NCBI GenBank assembly: GCA_001298545.1
Contig: LJCX01000031.1
Span: 62,001 to 126,000 of the forward strand
Origin: Actinobacteria bacterium OV320
GTDB lineage: Bacteria > Actinomycetota > Actinomycetes > Streptomycetales > Streptomycetaceae
Direction of reading: 5' to 3'
DNA length: 64,000 nucleotides
Below the pieces are notes generated by a model. It saw only the letters and a list, made by a program, of their open reading frames with translations, made no database searches and was not told the DNA's origin. A program made the translations under genes and the position numbers. Below are positions 43,086 to 51,808 of the stretch, piece after piece. The first letter of the stretch is position 1, and each line of letters starts with the position of its first letter.

Positions 43086-43244
43086 TCAGCCGCACTGGCA
43101 GGGGTTGCCCGACTGGCACCCGCAGCCGCACCCGGAACCGCAGCCGCACGCGCCGATGAGCATCAGGTTCCTGATCTCGGCGGGCTGCTCGGTCGGGCGT
43201 TCCTGTGCGGGGTCGGGTGTGGGAGTGATGGGGGACTCGGCCAT
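43086..43244 (-). CDS. Cys-rich metallothionein-like peptide
   Basis: 52 residues from ATG 43244 (GGGAGGAACCC upstream). The last 20 residues hold seven Cys in CGC and CQC pairs (ACGCGSGCGCGC, then PCQCG), spaced like metal-thiolate clusters; the first 30 are Pro/Glu-rich. It lies upstream of the nickel-binding DUF4242 gene on the same strand. Metal binding is inferred from the Cys pattern; a leaderless bacteriocin-like or redox peptide are alternatives. Confidence 0.65.
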   Translation of the reverse strand: MAESPITPTPDPAQERPTEQPAEIRNLMLIGACGCGSGCGCGCQSGNPCQCG

Positions 43245-43379
43245 GGGTTCCTCCCGGAGGCGTAGGACCTGTGCCCATTGCATGCCCGTTCCGCTGGGCG
43301 CATCAACGGCTCAACGGCGCACAGCGGCTTGCGCGCGCCCTGAGGAGATCCGGTACGCCCCCGCCGGACGACCCCCGCG

Positions 43380-43475
43380 GTCACCCACTCACCGCCGTTG
43401 GCGCCGGTCACCCACTCACCACCGCAGTCTCCCGGTCACCCGGTCACCCGCTCACCCGGTGACCCGCTCATCGTC
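43380..43475. repeat. GGTCACCC-type short tandem repeats
   Basis: CCGGTCACCC and CCGCTCACCC units recur eight or more times between the phoU end and the Cys-rich peptide gene. Confidence 0.75.
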
Positions 43476-43479
43476 CGGC

Positions 43480-44223
43480 TCAGACCCCCTCGGCCGCCGT
43501 TCCCGTTCCCGTCCCCGTTCCCGTCCCCGTGCCCGCTCCGGTCGGCGGCTGGATGTCCGGCTGGATCTCCGGCTGGAGCTCGTCCGCGTGCTCGCCCGTC
43601 ACCAGGAACACCACGCGCTTGGCGACGGCCACCGCGTGGTCGGCGAAGCGCTCGTAGTAGCGGCCCAGCAGCGTGACGTCGACGGCTGTCTCGATGCCGT
43701 GCTTCCAGCGGTCGTCCAGCAGGTGCTGGAAGAGGGTGCGGTGCAGGAGGTCCATCGCGTCGTCGTCCGACTCCAGCTGGAGGGCGAGGTCGACGTCCTT
43801 GGTGACGACGACCTCCGCCGCCTTCGCCATCAGGCGCTGCGCGAGCTGGCCCATCTCCAGGATGGTGGCGTGCAGGTCCTGCGGGACCGCGCGGTTCGGG
43901 AAGCGCAGCCGCGCCAGCTTCGCCACGTGCTGGGCGAGGTCGCCGGAGCGCTCCAGGTCGGCCGACATCCGCAGCGACGTGACGACGATCCGCAGGTCCG
44001 TCGCCACCGGCTGCTGCCGGGCCAGCAGTGCTATCGCCCGTGCCTCCAGGTCGTGCTGGAGCTCGTCGACCTTCTTGTCGGCCTCGATGACGCTCTCGGC
44101 GAGCTTCAGGTCGGCGTCGAGAATGGCGGTCGTGGCGCGTCCGATCGCCGACCCGACCAGCCGGGCCATCTCCACCAGGCTGTCGCCGATCGAGTCCAGT
44201 TCCTCGTGGTACGCGTCCCGCAT
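43480..44223 (-). CDS. phoU: Phosphate-signalling protein PhoU
   Basis: 247 residues; two PhoU helical repeats (about 10-100 and 115-205) with the metal-binding-type acidic helices. It links the Pst transporter to PhoR signalling and is divergent from phoRP, as in S. coelicolor. ATG 44223 preceded by GAGAGGGAACCC. The C-terminus carries a (GT)n stretch from GTTCCC hexamer repeats. Confidence 0.9.
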   Translation of the reverse strand: MRDAYHEELDSIGDSLVEMARLVGSAIGRATTAILDADLKLAESVIEADKKVDELQHDLEARAIALLARQQPVATDLRIVVTSLRMSADLERSGDLAQHVAKLARLRFPNRAVPQDLHATILEMGQLAQRLMAKAAEVVVTKDVDLALQLESDDDAMDLLHRTLFQHLLDDRWKHGIETAVDVTLLGRYYERFADHAVAVAKRVVFLVTGEHADELQPEIQPDIQPPTGAGTGTGTGTGTGTAAEGV

Positions 44224-44394
44224 CAGGGTTCCCTCTCGTACGTCGTGCTTGGGGTTCGGGTTCGGTTCCGGGGGCCAGAACCGGCCGCGAACCGGGTCGT
44301 CACCGGCTGCTGCACCGGCGCCGACCGGCCGTGGAACCGGTGCTGCGAACCCCACGGTGCCACGCTCCGCCCCGTACGCGTCGATTTCCGGCAC

Positions 44395-44427
44395 CCCAAA
44401 TGAACCACCACTGGCTCCAAGGTGAAC
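44395..44427 (-). promoter_or_regulatory. PHO box (PhoP-binding direct repeats)
   Basis: Three contiguous 11-bp units on the minus strand: GTTCACCTTGG (44427-44417), a less conserved unit (44416-44406) and GTTCATTTGGG (44405-44395). This is the known direct-repeat architecture of Streptomyces PhoP sites, placed between divergent phoU and phoR. Confidence 0.8.
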
Positions 44428-44488
44428 TCTGGGCGACGAGTGTTCGAGGTCGCACCTCGATAGCTGTGGCCAGGACCGATCGCGTGCC

Positions 44489-44500
44489 TAACCTGGTGGC
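44489..44500 (+). promoter_or_regulatory. phoR -10 element, leaderless start
   Basis: TAACCT (44489-44494) is followed by 6 nt and the phoR ATG at 44501, with no RBS; leaderless transcription of phoRP is in line with reports for S. coelicolor. Confidence 0.65.
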
Positions 44501-45847
44501 ATGGACGTGAACGCGGCGGTCGCCGCAGCGGCAGCGATCGCCGGGGTACTCACCGGTGTCATCGCCATGCTGGCGTTCCGCTGGAGCGAGCGGGAGCAGA
44601 AGCGCCCCACGCGCACCTCACTGCACACGGACCCGGTGCTTCCGCCGGGTGTGGACACCGTCCTCTCCGTGCTTCGCTCCTCCGCCGTCGTGCTCGACGA
44701 GGCCGACGCCGTCGTGAAGGCCAGCTCCGCCGCCTACGCCCTCGGGCTGGTGCGCGGCGGCCGGCTCAGCGTCGAGCCGATGCTCAAGATGGCCCGGGAC
44801 ACCAGACGCGACGGAGAGATACGCCAGGTCGAGCTGGACCTTCCCCGGCGCGGGACCGGGCGCGGCGAGGCGCTCGCCGTGTCCGCCAGAGTGGCCCCGC
44901 TGGGCTCCCGGCTGGTCCTCCTTCTCGTGGAGGACCTCACCGAGGCCCGTCGTATCGAGGCGGTCCGGCGGGACTTCGTGGCGAACGTCAGCCATGAGCT
45001 GAAGACCCCGGTCGGCGCGCTCTCCCTTCTCTCCGAGGCCGTCATGGACGCCTCGGAGGATCCGGAGGCGGTGGAGCGGTTCGCCGGCCGTATGCAGATC
45101 GAGGCGACCCGGCTGACCAGCCTGGTCCAGGAGCTCATCGACCTCTCCAGGGTCCAGAACGACGATCCTCTTGAGGACGCCGAGCCGGTCGGCATCGACG
45201 AACTGGTCGCCGAGGCCGTCGACCGCTGCCGTCACCAGGCCGGGACCAAGCAGATCACCATGGCCGCCGGCGGCACCGCCGACCTGCGCGTCTTCGGGAA
45301 CCGGGGCCAGCTGGCCGCCGCCCTCGGCAACCTCGTCGAGAACGCCGTCAACTACTCGCCCGCCCGGACCCGCGTCGGCATAGCCGCCCGCCGGGTGAGC
45401 GCGCCGGGCGGCGACCTGATCGAGATCGCCGTGACCGACCAGGGCATCGGCATCTCCGACAAGGACAAGGAGCGCATCTTCGAGCGCTTCTACCGCGTCG
45501 ACCCGGCCCGCTCCCGCCAGACGGGCGGTACGGGGCTCGGGCTGGCGATCGTCAAGCACGTGGCCGCCTCGCACGGCGGGGAGGTCACGGTGTGGAGCGC
45601 CGAGAACCAGGGCTCCACGTTCACCCTGCGGCTGCCGGAGTCGGGCGTGCCCCGCGACCGCGCGCAGCAGCATCCCGACCCGGACGAGGTCGACGACGTC
45701 GACGGCCTCGGTGACGTCGACGACGTCGACGGCCTCGACGAGGTCGGTCACTCCTCCCCTCACCGCTCCACCCAGACATCACCCCGCGCCTCATCCCCCG
45801 ATTCGTCCGCGTACCGGACGCTTTCCGCCCCGGAGGTCCTTCCGTGA
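44501..45847 (+). CDS. phoR: Phosphate-regulon sensor kinase PhoR
   Basis: 448 residues. One N-terminal span (about 5-27), PAS-like region (50-145), HisKA with H165 in FVANVSHELKTP, and HATPase_c with NLVENAVNY, DQGIGIS and GGTGLGLAI. Phosphorylates PhoP under phosphate limitation. The tail after about 395 is an Asp/Val/Gly repeat (DDVDGLGDVDDVDG) not needed for catalysis. Its TGA overlaps the phoP GTG. Confidence 0.92.
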   Translation: MDVNAAVAAAAAIAGVLTGVIAMLAFRWSEREQKRPTRTSLHTDPVLPPGVDTVLSVLRSSAVVLDEADAVVKASSAAYALGLVRGGRLSVEPMLKMARDTRRDGEIRQVELDLPRRGTGRGEALAVSARVAPLGSRLVLLLVEDLTEARRIEAVRRDFVANVSHELKTPVGALSLLSEAVMDASEDPEAVERFAGRMQIEATRLTSLVQELIDLSRVQNDDPLEDAEPVGIDELVAEAVDRCRHQAGTKQITMAAGGTADLRVFGNRGQLAAALGNLVENAVNYSPARTRVGIAARRVSAPGGDLIEIAVTDQGIGISDKDKERIFERFYRVDPARSRQTGGTGLGLAIVKHVAASHGGEVTVWSAENQGSTFTLRLPESGVPRDRAQQHPDPDEVDDVDGLGDVDDVDGLDEVGHSSPHRSTQTSPRASSPDSSAYRTLSAPEVLP

Positions 45848-46524
45848 CCCGAGTGCTCGTCGTCGAGGACGAGGAGTCCTTTTCCGACGCCCTGTCCTAC
45901 ATGCTCCGCAAGGAAGGCTTCGAGGTCGCCATCGCGGCCACCGGGCCCGACGGACTCGACGAGTTCGAGCGCAACGGCGCCGACCTCGTACTGCTCGACC
46001 TGATGCTGCCGGGCCTGCCCGGTACGGAGGTGTGCCGTCAGCTGCGCGGCCGCTCCAACGTCCCCGTGATCATGGTGACCGCGAAGGACAGCGAGATCGA
46101 CAAGGTCGTCGGCCTGGAGATAGGAGCCGACGACTACGTCACCAAGCCCTTCTCGTCGCGCGAGCTGGTCGCCCGTATCCGGGCCGTCCTGCGTCGCCGG
46201 GGCGAGCCGGAGGAGGTGACCCCGGCGGCCCTGGAGGCCGGCCCGGTCCGTATGGACGTCGACCGCCACGTCGTGACGGTCTCCGGCTCCAAGGTCGACC
46301 TGCCCCTGAAGGAGTTCGACCTCCTGGAGATGCTGCTGCGCAACGCCGGCCGCGTCCTGACCCGTATGCAGCTCATCGACCGGGTCTGGGGCGCCGACTA
46401 CGTGGGCGACACCAAGACCCTCGACGTCCACGTCAAGCGCCTGCGCGCCAAGATCGAGCCCGACCCGGGTGCCCCGCGCTACCTGGTGACGGTCCGCGGC
46501 CTGGGCTACAAGTTCGAGCCGTAG
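45844..46524 (+). CDS. phoP: Phosphate-regulon response regulator PhoP
   Basis: 226 residues, OmpR family. Receiver with E8/D9, phosphoacceptor D52, T79 and K101; C-terminal winged helix about 130-226. GTG 45844 overlaps the phoR stop (GTGA). Activates phosphate scavenging and represses antibiotic genes in streptomycetes. Confidence 0.94.
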   Translation: MTRVLVVEDEESFSDALSYMLRKEGFEVAIAATGPDGLDEFERNGADLVLLDLMLPGLPGTEVCRQLRGRSNVPVIMVTAKDSEIDKVVGLEIGADDYVTKPFSSRELVARIRAVLRRRGEPEEVTPAALEAGPVRMDVDRHVVTVSGSKVDLPLKEFDLLEMLLRNAGRVLTRMQLIDRVWGADYVGDTKTLDVHVKRLRAKIEPDPGAPRYLVTVRGLGYKFEP

Positions 46525-46626
46525 ACCGGACCGGCCGCGGCGGCTGTCGTCGACGGCGAACCGGACCGGCCGCGGGCGCTCCCGCAGACGGTGAGGGAAC
46601 GCGTCGGGGATGGACGGGCAAGCAAG

Positions 46627-46658
46627 GAGGGCGGCGCCCCGGGTGGGGTGCCGCCCTT
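46627..46658 (+). terminator. phoP terminator
   Basis: AGGGCGGC and GCCGCCCT flank a CCCCGGGTGGGG top, giving a strong hairpin, about 100 nt after phoP and between convergent genes. Confidence 0.7.
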
Positions 46659-46690
46659 CTGTGCGTGCGTGTGCGCGTGCGCGTACGAGG

Positions 46691-47362
46691 TCAGTGACCG
46701 GCGGTCGCCGACTCCGACTCCGACGCGGAGGCCGAGTCCGACGGGGAGGCCGAGCCGGACTCCGCGGAGCCGCCCTCGGCCGCCGCGCCCGAAGCCGACC
46801 CGGACGGGGACGCCGACGCGCTCACGGCGGGGGACTCCGCGGCGCTCGGGATGTCGCTCGGACCCCACTTGGTGAAGTAGCTCTCGGCGGGGACGACGAA
46901 GGCGCGCAGGCTGATCGCGCCGGTCTCGCTGAAGGTGAAGGTCACCTTCTGGGCATCGCCGTCCTTGACGGCCTCGCGGCTGCTCGACAGGACGGCGGAG
47001 GCGTTGTTCGCGCCGCCGATGACGACCGAGCCGCCGGCCGGGACGGTCAGCTCGCCCTTGCCCTTGGCGGGCGAGAGCGCGGCGGACTTGCCGCCGTCGA
47101 GGGTGATGGACTCCAGCGTCTGCGCCTTGCTGCCGCTGTTGAAGACGGTCGCCGAGATCACGGCGGGTCCGGTCGACTCCAGGTCGGGCTGGGTGATGAC
47201 GATGACGTTCTGCAGCTTGATGTCGCCGACGCTGGTGGCGGCGTTGTCCGGCTTGATCTCCAGGGTCTGGGAGTCGTTGCCGGCCCCACAGGCGGCGAGC
47301 GAGGCGATCGAGAACGCGATGGCGGAAGCGGCGAGGGCGCCGCGTCGAAGGCTGCTGCTCAC
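46691..47362 (-). CDS. PCu(A)C-like lipoprotein
   Basis: 223 residues. Lipobox LAAC at about 22-25; domain (30-170) with the DUF461/PCu(A)C-like beta pattern but without the full His/Met copper motif, then a Ser/Glu/Ala repeat tail. Located beside phoRP as in S. coelicolor. Copper delivery is possible but unproven. GTG 47362 has AAGGAG 11 nt upstream. Confidence 0.78.
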   Translation of the reverse strand: MSSSLRRGALAASAIAFSIASLAACGAGNDSQTLEIKPDNAATSVGDIKLQNVIVITQPDLESTGPAVISATVFNSGSKAQTLESITLDGGKSAALSPAKGKGELTVPAGGSVVIGGANNASAVLSSSREAVKDGDAQKVTFTFSETGAISLRAFVVPAESYFTKWGPSDIPSAAESPAVSASASPSGSASGAAAEGGSAESGSASPSDSASASESESATAGH

Positions 47363-48117
47363 GGCGGCGGCAACTCCTTGTACACACGGACGGCCTTCCT
47401 TTGGATAAAGCCGTCCTAAGGGTCTGTCAGCGGCCTTAGGTTACCGAGCCGTTCTCGCGCCACCGCACCCGACCCGCCTCTAGAGCGATCCCGTGCCTCG
47501 ACGGACGCGCTGAACGGCCTCCGGCACCACCTGTCCCGACCGCCACAGGTGACCCATGAGTCACTTTGGCTTCACCCGTCGTCTCCTCCCTCGTCTTCCC
47601 CCGTCTTCTCTCTTGTCTTCCCCTCGTCTTCCGGCTCCTCTTCCCCTGCTCTTCCCCCTCGTCTTCTCACTTCTCTTCCTGGCTCTCCCTGTCCTCTTCC
47701 GGCTCGCCGGTCCATTCGCATAACCGCGCCGGACGTCCGATCGCGGATTTTCGGTGAAGGAATGCGAGGTCGTCCCCGGAATTGATCACGGGCCGGGTCG
47801 AGGGGGTGATGATCAATTCCGGAAACGGCTCGTATCCGGCCACGTGAACCGAACGGAGTAGCGGAAGTCGCACTCCTGGAAGCGGACATATGTGGACGTT
47901 CGGCCGTTCGGGCGGGGCTCCGGATGTGTGTAACGTGCGCGTTTCTCCCCCCGTGGAGAGCGCCTCCGACCTGCGAATACCTGCTTCCGCCGCCCCTCCG
48001 CAGCACGTTCCTGTTGCTGTTGTCAAGCCCCGAGATATGCCCTGACCTGCGAAAACGCCATTCAGAACCCGCAGTTTCCGTGTTACCCTGGATAGCCACG
48101 GAAGGGGTACCTGTCAC
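47363..48117. other. Long carD upstream region: polypyrimidine tract and inverted repeat
   Basis: No gene is supported. 47577-47700 is almost pure C/T on the plus strand. CCGGAATTGATCA (47776-47788) and TGATCAATTCCGG (47810-47822) form a perfect 13-bp inverted repeat with a 21-nt loop. The segment from about 48000 to 48117 probably contains the carD promoter. Confidence 0.65.
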
Positions 48118-48600
48118 ATGACGTTCAAGGTTGGCGACACCGTGGTCTATCCCCATCACGGGGCCGCGCTGATCGAGGCCATCGAAACTCGCCAGATCAA
48201 AGGCGTGGACAAGACCTACTTGGTGCTGAAGGTCGCCCAGGGTGACCTGACGGTACGTGTGCCAGCGGACAATGCGGAGTTCGTCGGCGTACGTGATGTG
48301 GTCGGTCAGGACGGGCTGGACCGGGTCTTCGAGGTGCTGCGCGCGCCGTACGCCGAGGAGCCCACGAACTGGTCGCGTCGTTACAAGGCAAATCTGGAGA
48401 AGCTCGCCTCCGGCGATGTCATCAAGGTCGCGGAAGTCGTGCGTGACCTGTGGCGTCGTGAGCGCGAGCGCGGACTCTCCGCCGGTGAGAAGCGCATGCT
48501 CGCCAAGGCCCGCCAGATCCTGGTGAGCGAGCTCGCTCTCGCGGAGAACACCAACGAGGACAAGGCCGAAGCCCTGCTCGACGAGGTGCTCGCGTCCTGA
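48118..48600 (+). CDS. carD: CarD/CdnL-type RNA polymerase-binding regulator
   Basis: 160 residues. N-terminal Tudor-like RNA polymerase interaction domain (about 1-60) and helical DNA-binding domain with the conserved Trp in PTNWSRRYKANLEKL. Stabilises open complexes at many promoters, notably rRNA. ATG 48118; upstream GGAAGGGG is 12 nt away. Confidence 0.92.
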   Translation: MTFKVGDTVVYPHHGAALIEAIETRQIKGVDKTYLVLKVAQGDLTVRVPADNAEFVGVRDVVGQDGLDRVFEVLRAPYAEEPTNWSRRYKANLEKLASGDVIKVAEVVRDLWRRERERGLSAGEKRMLAKARQILVSELALAENTNEDKAEALLDEVLAS

Positions 48601-48958
48601 GCTCGACGCGTTTTTCTAGTGCTGAAGCCGGCCCGAGACCGGTCTCCGCACTCTGATGAACACGCACACTGAAGAACACTGAAATGCCGCGGTGCCCGCT
48701 GACGAATTTCCCGTCGCCGGGCGCTGCGGCATGTTCGCGCCAGGACAACCGCCGTACGCCCTACCCCCACAGGGGTGGTCGGTCGATACCGCCCCCGAAC
48801 CGCCCCGGATAATGCGACCGATGCTTCGATACTTGGTGTGCCGGGCCCGGGCTGCTGCCTCGACCGGCACGTCACGGAAGGGTCCGGTCAAGGCGTCGCG
48901 CCCGGCACTTCCAGGGCCATACCCACGCCAGGCCGGAACACAAACCTGACAGGAACCG
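48601..48958. other. Intergenic region between carD and ispD
   Basis: About 360 bases. No gene seen; short GC hairpins after carD (TTTTTCTAG and GAGACCGGTCTC at about 48610-48645) may terminate it, and the ispD RBS AGGAACCG ends the segment. Confidence 0.5.
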
Positions 48959-49711
48959 ATGTCTGACGATTCGCGTCCTCTCCCCACGCCCACCCGCACG
49001 GCCGCGGTGATTCCGGCCGCCGGGCGGGGTGTCCGCCTCGGTCCGGGCGCCCCCAAGGCGCTCCGCACGCTGGGCGGCACGCCGATGCTGATCCACGCGG
49101 TGCGCGCCCTCGCCGCCTCCCGCGCCGTCTCCCTGGTCGTCGTCGTGGCCCCGCCGGACGGCACCGCGGAGGTGAAGTCGCTGCTCGACGCGCACGCGCT
49201 GCCCGACCGCACCGACTTCCTCGTCGTGCCCGGCGGTGACTCCCGCCAGGAGTCCGTGAAGCTCGGCCTGGACGCGCTGCCGCCCGGCCACGACATCGTC
49301 CTGGTGCACGACGCCGCCCGGCCCCTCGTCCCCGTCGACACGGTGGACGCCGTGATCGAGGCCGTACGTGACGGCGCCCCCGCCGTCGTGCCGGCGCTGC
49401 CGCTCGCGGACACCGTCAAGGAGGTCGAACCGGCCGTGACCACCGCCGACCCCGAGCCGGTCGTCGCGACGCCCGAGCGCGCCCGCCTCCGTGCCGTGCA
49501 GACCCCGCAGGGCTTCGACCGGGCGACCCTGATCCGCGCCCACGAGTCGGTCACGGAGAACGTCACCGACGACGCGAGCATGGTCGAGCAGCTGGGGCTG
49601 ACGGTCGTGGTCGTCCCCGGTCACGAGGAGGCCTTCAAGGTCACCCGGCCCCTCGACCTGGTTCTCGCGGAGGCGGTCCTGGCCCGCAGGAGGCTCAACG
49701 ATGGCTACTGA
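48959..49711 (+). CDS. ispD: 2-C-methyl-D-erythritol 4-phosphate cytidylyltransferase
   Basis: 250 residues. PAAGRGVRLGPGAPKAL (about 16-32) is the CTP-binding loop, VHDAARPLV the IspD signature. Third step of the MEP isoprenoid pathway. ATG overlaps nothing upstream; its end overlaps ispF by 11 nt, so the two are coupled. ispE is not adjacent. Confidence 0.94.
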   Translation: MSDDSRPLPTPTRTAAVIPAAGRGVRLGPGAPKALRTLGGTPMLIHAVRALAASRAVSLVVVVAPPDGTAEVKSLLDAHALPDRTDFLVVPGGDSRQESVKLGLDALPPGHDIVLVHDAARPLVPVDTVDAVIEAVRDGAPAVVPALPLADTVKEVEPAVTTADPEPVVATPERARLRAVQTPQGFDRATLIRAHESVTENVTDDASMVEQLGLTVVVVPGHEEAFKVTRPLDLVLAEAVLARRRLNDGY

Positions 49712-50198
49712 GACGCGGCCCGTGCTTCCCCAGGTCGGCATCGGCACCGACATCCACGCCTTCGAGGAGGGCCGCGAGCTGTGGTGCGCGGGCCTGAAGT
49801 GGGAGGGGGAGGGCTCCGGACTGGCCGGGCACTCCGACGCGGACGTCGTCGCGCACGCCGCCTGTAACGCGCTCTTCTCCGCGGCCGGCCTCGGTGACCT
49901 GGGGCAGCACTTCGGCACCGGGCGCCCCGAGTGGTCCGGCGCCTCGGGCGTCACCCTGCTCACCGAGGCGGCCCGGATCGTCCGCGGGGCCGGCTTCGTC
50001 ATCGGCAACATCGCCGTACAGGTCGTCGGACCCCGCCCCAAGATCGGCAAGCGGCGCGACGAGGCGCAGAAGATCCTCTCCGAGGCGGCGGGCGCGCCGG
50101 TGTCGGTGTCGGGTGCGACGACGGACGGGCTCGGGTTCCCGGGACGCGACGAGGGCCTGATGGCGATCGCGACGGCGCTGGTGGCGCGTACCGGCTGA
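49701..50198 (+). CDS. ispF: 2-C-methyl-D-erythritol 2,4-cyclodiphosphate synthase
   Basis: 165 residues. Zinc ligands D17, H19 (GTDIHAF) and H52; HSDADV and the TTDGLGFPGRDEG end are typical. Forms the cyclodiphosphate after IspD and IspE. ATG 49701 lies inside the ispD end. Confidence 0.94.
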   Translation: MATETRPVLPQVGIGTDIHAFEEGRELWCAGLKWEGEGSGLAGHSDADVVAHAACNALFSAAGLGDLGQHFGTGRPEWSGASGVTLLTEAARIVRGAGFVIGNIAVQVVGPRPKIGKRRDEAQKILSEAAGAPVSVSGATTDGLGFPGRDEGLMAIATALVARTG

Positions 50199-50306
50199 GC
50201 GGCGCCGCGTCGGCACCGGCCGACATATGCCATGGCATGTCACGAATGTGTGGCCCTTGGGTGGAAGGGGCTCGGGGCATCGCTCCACGCCCACTACCCT
50301 GGAGAG

Positions 50307-51707
50307 GTGACCATTCGCCTGTACGACACCAGTGCCCGGCAGATCCGTGACTTCGCCCCGCTCCAGCCGGGTTGTGTCTCGATCTACCTCTGTGGTGCCA
50401 CCGTGCAGGCGGCTCCGCACATCGGGCACATCCGTTCGGGCCTGAACTTCGACATCATGCGCCGGTGGTTCGCCCACCGCGGCTACGACGTCACGTTCAT
50501 CCGCAACGTCACCGACATCGACGACAAGATCATCGCCAAGTCGCACGACCAGGGCCGCCCCTGGTGGTCGATCGGGTACGAGAACGAGCGGGCGTTCAAC
50601 GACGGCTACCAGGCGCTGGGTTGCCTGCCGCCGACGTACGAGCCCCGTGCCACCGGGCACGTCCCCGAGATGATCGAGATGATGCGCGGGCTGATCGAGC
50701 GCGGTCACGCCTACGAGTCCGAGGGCAACGTCTACTTCGACGTGCGCTCGTTCCCGGGGTATCTGGAGCTGTCCAACCAGGATCTGGACGACCTGCGTCA
50801 GCCCTCGGGCGAGGGCGAGACCGGCAAGCGCGACCAGCGCGACTTCGCGCTGTGGAAGTCCGTCAAGCCGGGCGAGCCGAGCTGGGAGACCCCCTGGGGT
50901 CGCGGGCGTCCCGGCTGGCATCTCGAGTGCTCGGCGATGGCGCACAAGTACCTGGGCCCCGTCTTCGACATCCACGGCGGCGGACTCGACCTGATCTTCC
51001 CGCACCACGAGAACGAGATCGCCCAGGCCAAGGCCTACGGCGACGAGTTCGCCCGGTACTGGGTGCACAACGCCTGGGTCACCATGGCCGGCGAGAAGAT
51101 GTCGAAGTCGCTGGGCAACAGCGTCCTCGTCTCCGAGATGGTGAAGCAGTGGCGCCCGATCGTGCTGCGCTACTACCTCGGTACGCCCCACTACCGCTCG
51201 ATGATCGAGTACAGCGAGGAGTCGCTGCGCGAGGCCGAGTCGGCGTTCGCGCGGATCGAGGGCTTCGTGCAGCGCGTCGTCGAGAAGGCCGGGGGAGTCG
51301 TCGAGCCGGCGGCCGAGGTCCCGCCCGCCTTCGCCGAGGCGATGGACGACGACCTGGGTGTCCCGCAGGCGCTCGCCATCGTGCACACGACGGTCCGGCA
51401 GGGGAACTCGGCCCTCGCCGCCGACGACAAGGAAGCCGCCGTGGCCCGCCTCGCCGAGGTCCGTGCCATGCTCGGTGTCCTCGGTCTGGACCCGCTCGAC
51501 GCCCACTGGGCCGGCGAGGAGGGCCGGGGTGAGGACCTGCACGGCGTGGTCGACAGCCTCGTACGACTCGTCCTCGACCAGCGCGAGTCGGCCCGCGCGC
51601 GCAAGGACTGGGCGACCGCGGACGCCATTCGCGACCAGCTAGCCCAGTCCGGCCTGGCCATCGAGGACGGCCCGCAGGGGCCGCGCTGGAGCCTCGGCCC
51701 GCGGTAG
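50307..51707 (+). CDS. cysS: Cysteinyl-tRNA synthetase
   Basis: 466 residues. HIGH motif as PHIGH (37-41), KMSKS at 264-268, zinc ligands C29, C208 and the H233/H234/E cluster. GTG 50307 lies 6 nt after TACCCT (50295-50300); GGAGAG touches the start codon and is too close to act as a normal RBS, so the mRNA is probably leaderless. A longer frame to 50232 lacks support. Confidence 0.95.
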   Translation: MTIRLYDTSARQIRDFAPLQPGCVSIYLCGATVQAAPHIGHIRSGLNFDIMRRWFAHRGYDVTFIRNVTDIDDKIIAKSHDQGRPWWSIGYENERAFNDGYQALGCLPPTYEPRATGHVPEMIEMMRGLIERGHAYESEGNVYFDVRSFPGYLELSNQDLDDLRQPSGEGETGKRDQRDFALWKSVKPGEPSWETPWGRGRPGWHLECSAMAHKYLGPVFDIHGGGLDLIFPHHENEIAQAKAYGDEFARYWVHNAWVTMAGEKMSKSLGNSVLVSEMVKQWRPIVLRYYLGTPHYRSMIEYSEESLREAESAFARIEGFVQRVVEKAGGVVEPAAEVPPAFAEAMDDDLGVPQALAIVHTTVRQGNSALAADDKEAAVARLAEVRAMLGVLGLDPLDAHWAGEEGRGEDLHGVVDSLVRLVLDQRESARARKDWATADAIRDQLAQSGLAIEDGPQGPRWSLGPR

Positions 51708-51735
51708 GGCGGCCCCGGGGCTGTCCTTGATCGAC

Positions 51736-51763
51736 TGTGCCGCCCGGCCTTCCGGGCGGCACA
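51736..51763 (+). terminator. Hairpin between cysS and rlmB
   Basis: TGTGCCGCCCGG, CCTT, CCGGGCGGCACA: perfect 12-bp stem, no T-tract. Confidence 0.7.
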
Positions 51764-51808
51764 CTGCATAAGACGTACGTACGAAAAGCTCACGGAGACG
51801 AGAGACTC

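Noticed and set aside
47572..48159. Minus-strand frame of 195 codons over the polypyrimidine tract
   Set aside because: Composition is that of the repeat tract (Glu/Arg/Gly), no RBS, overlaps the carD start.
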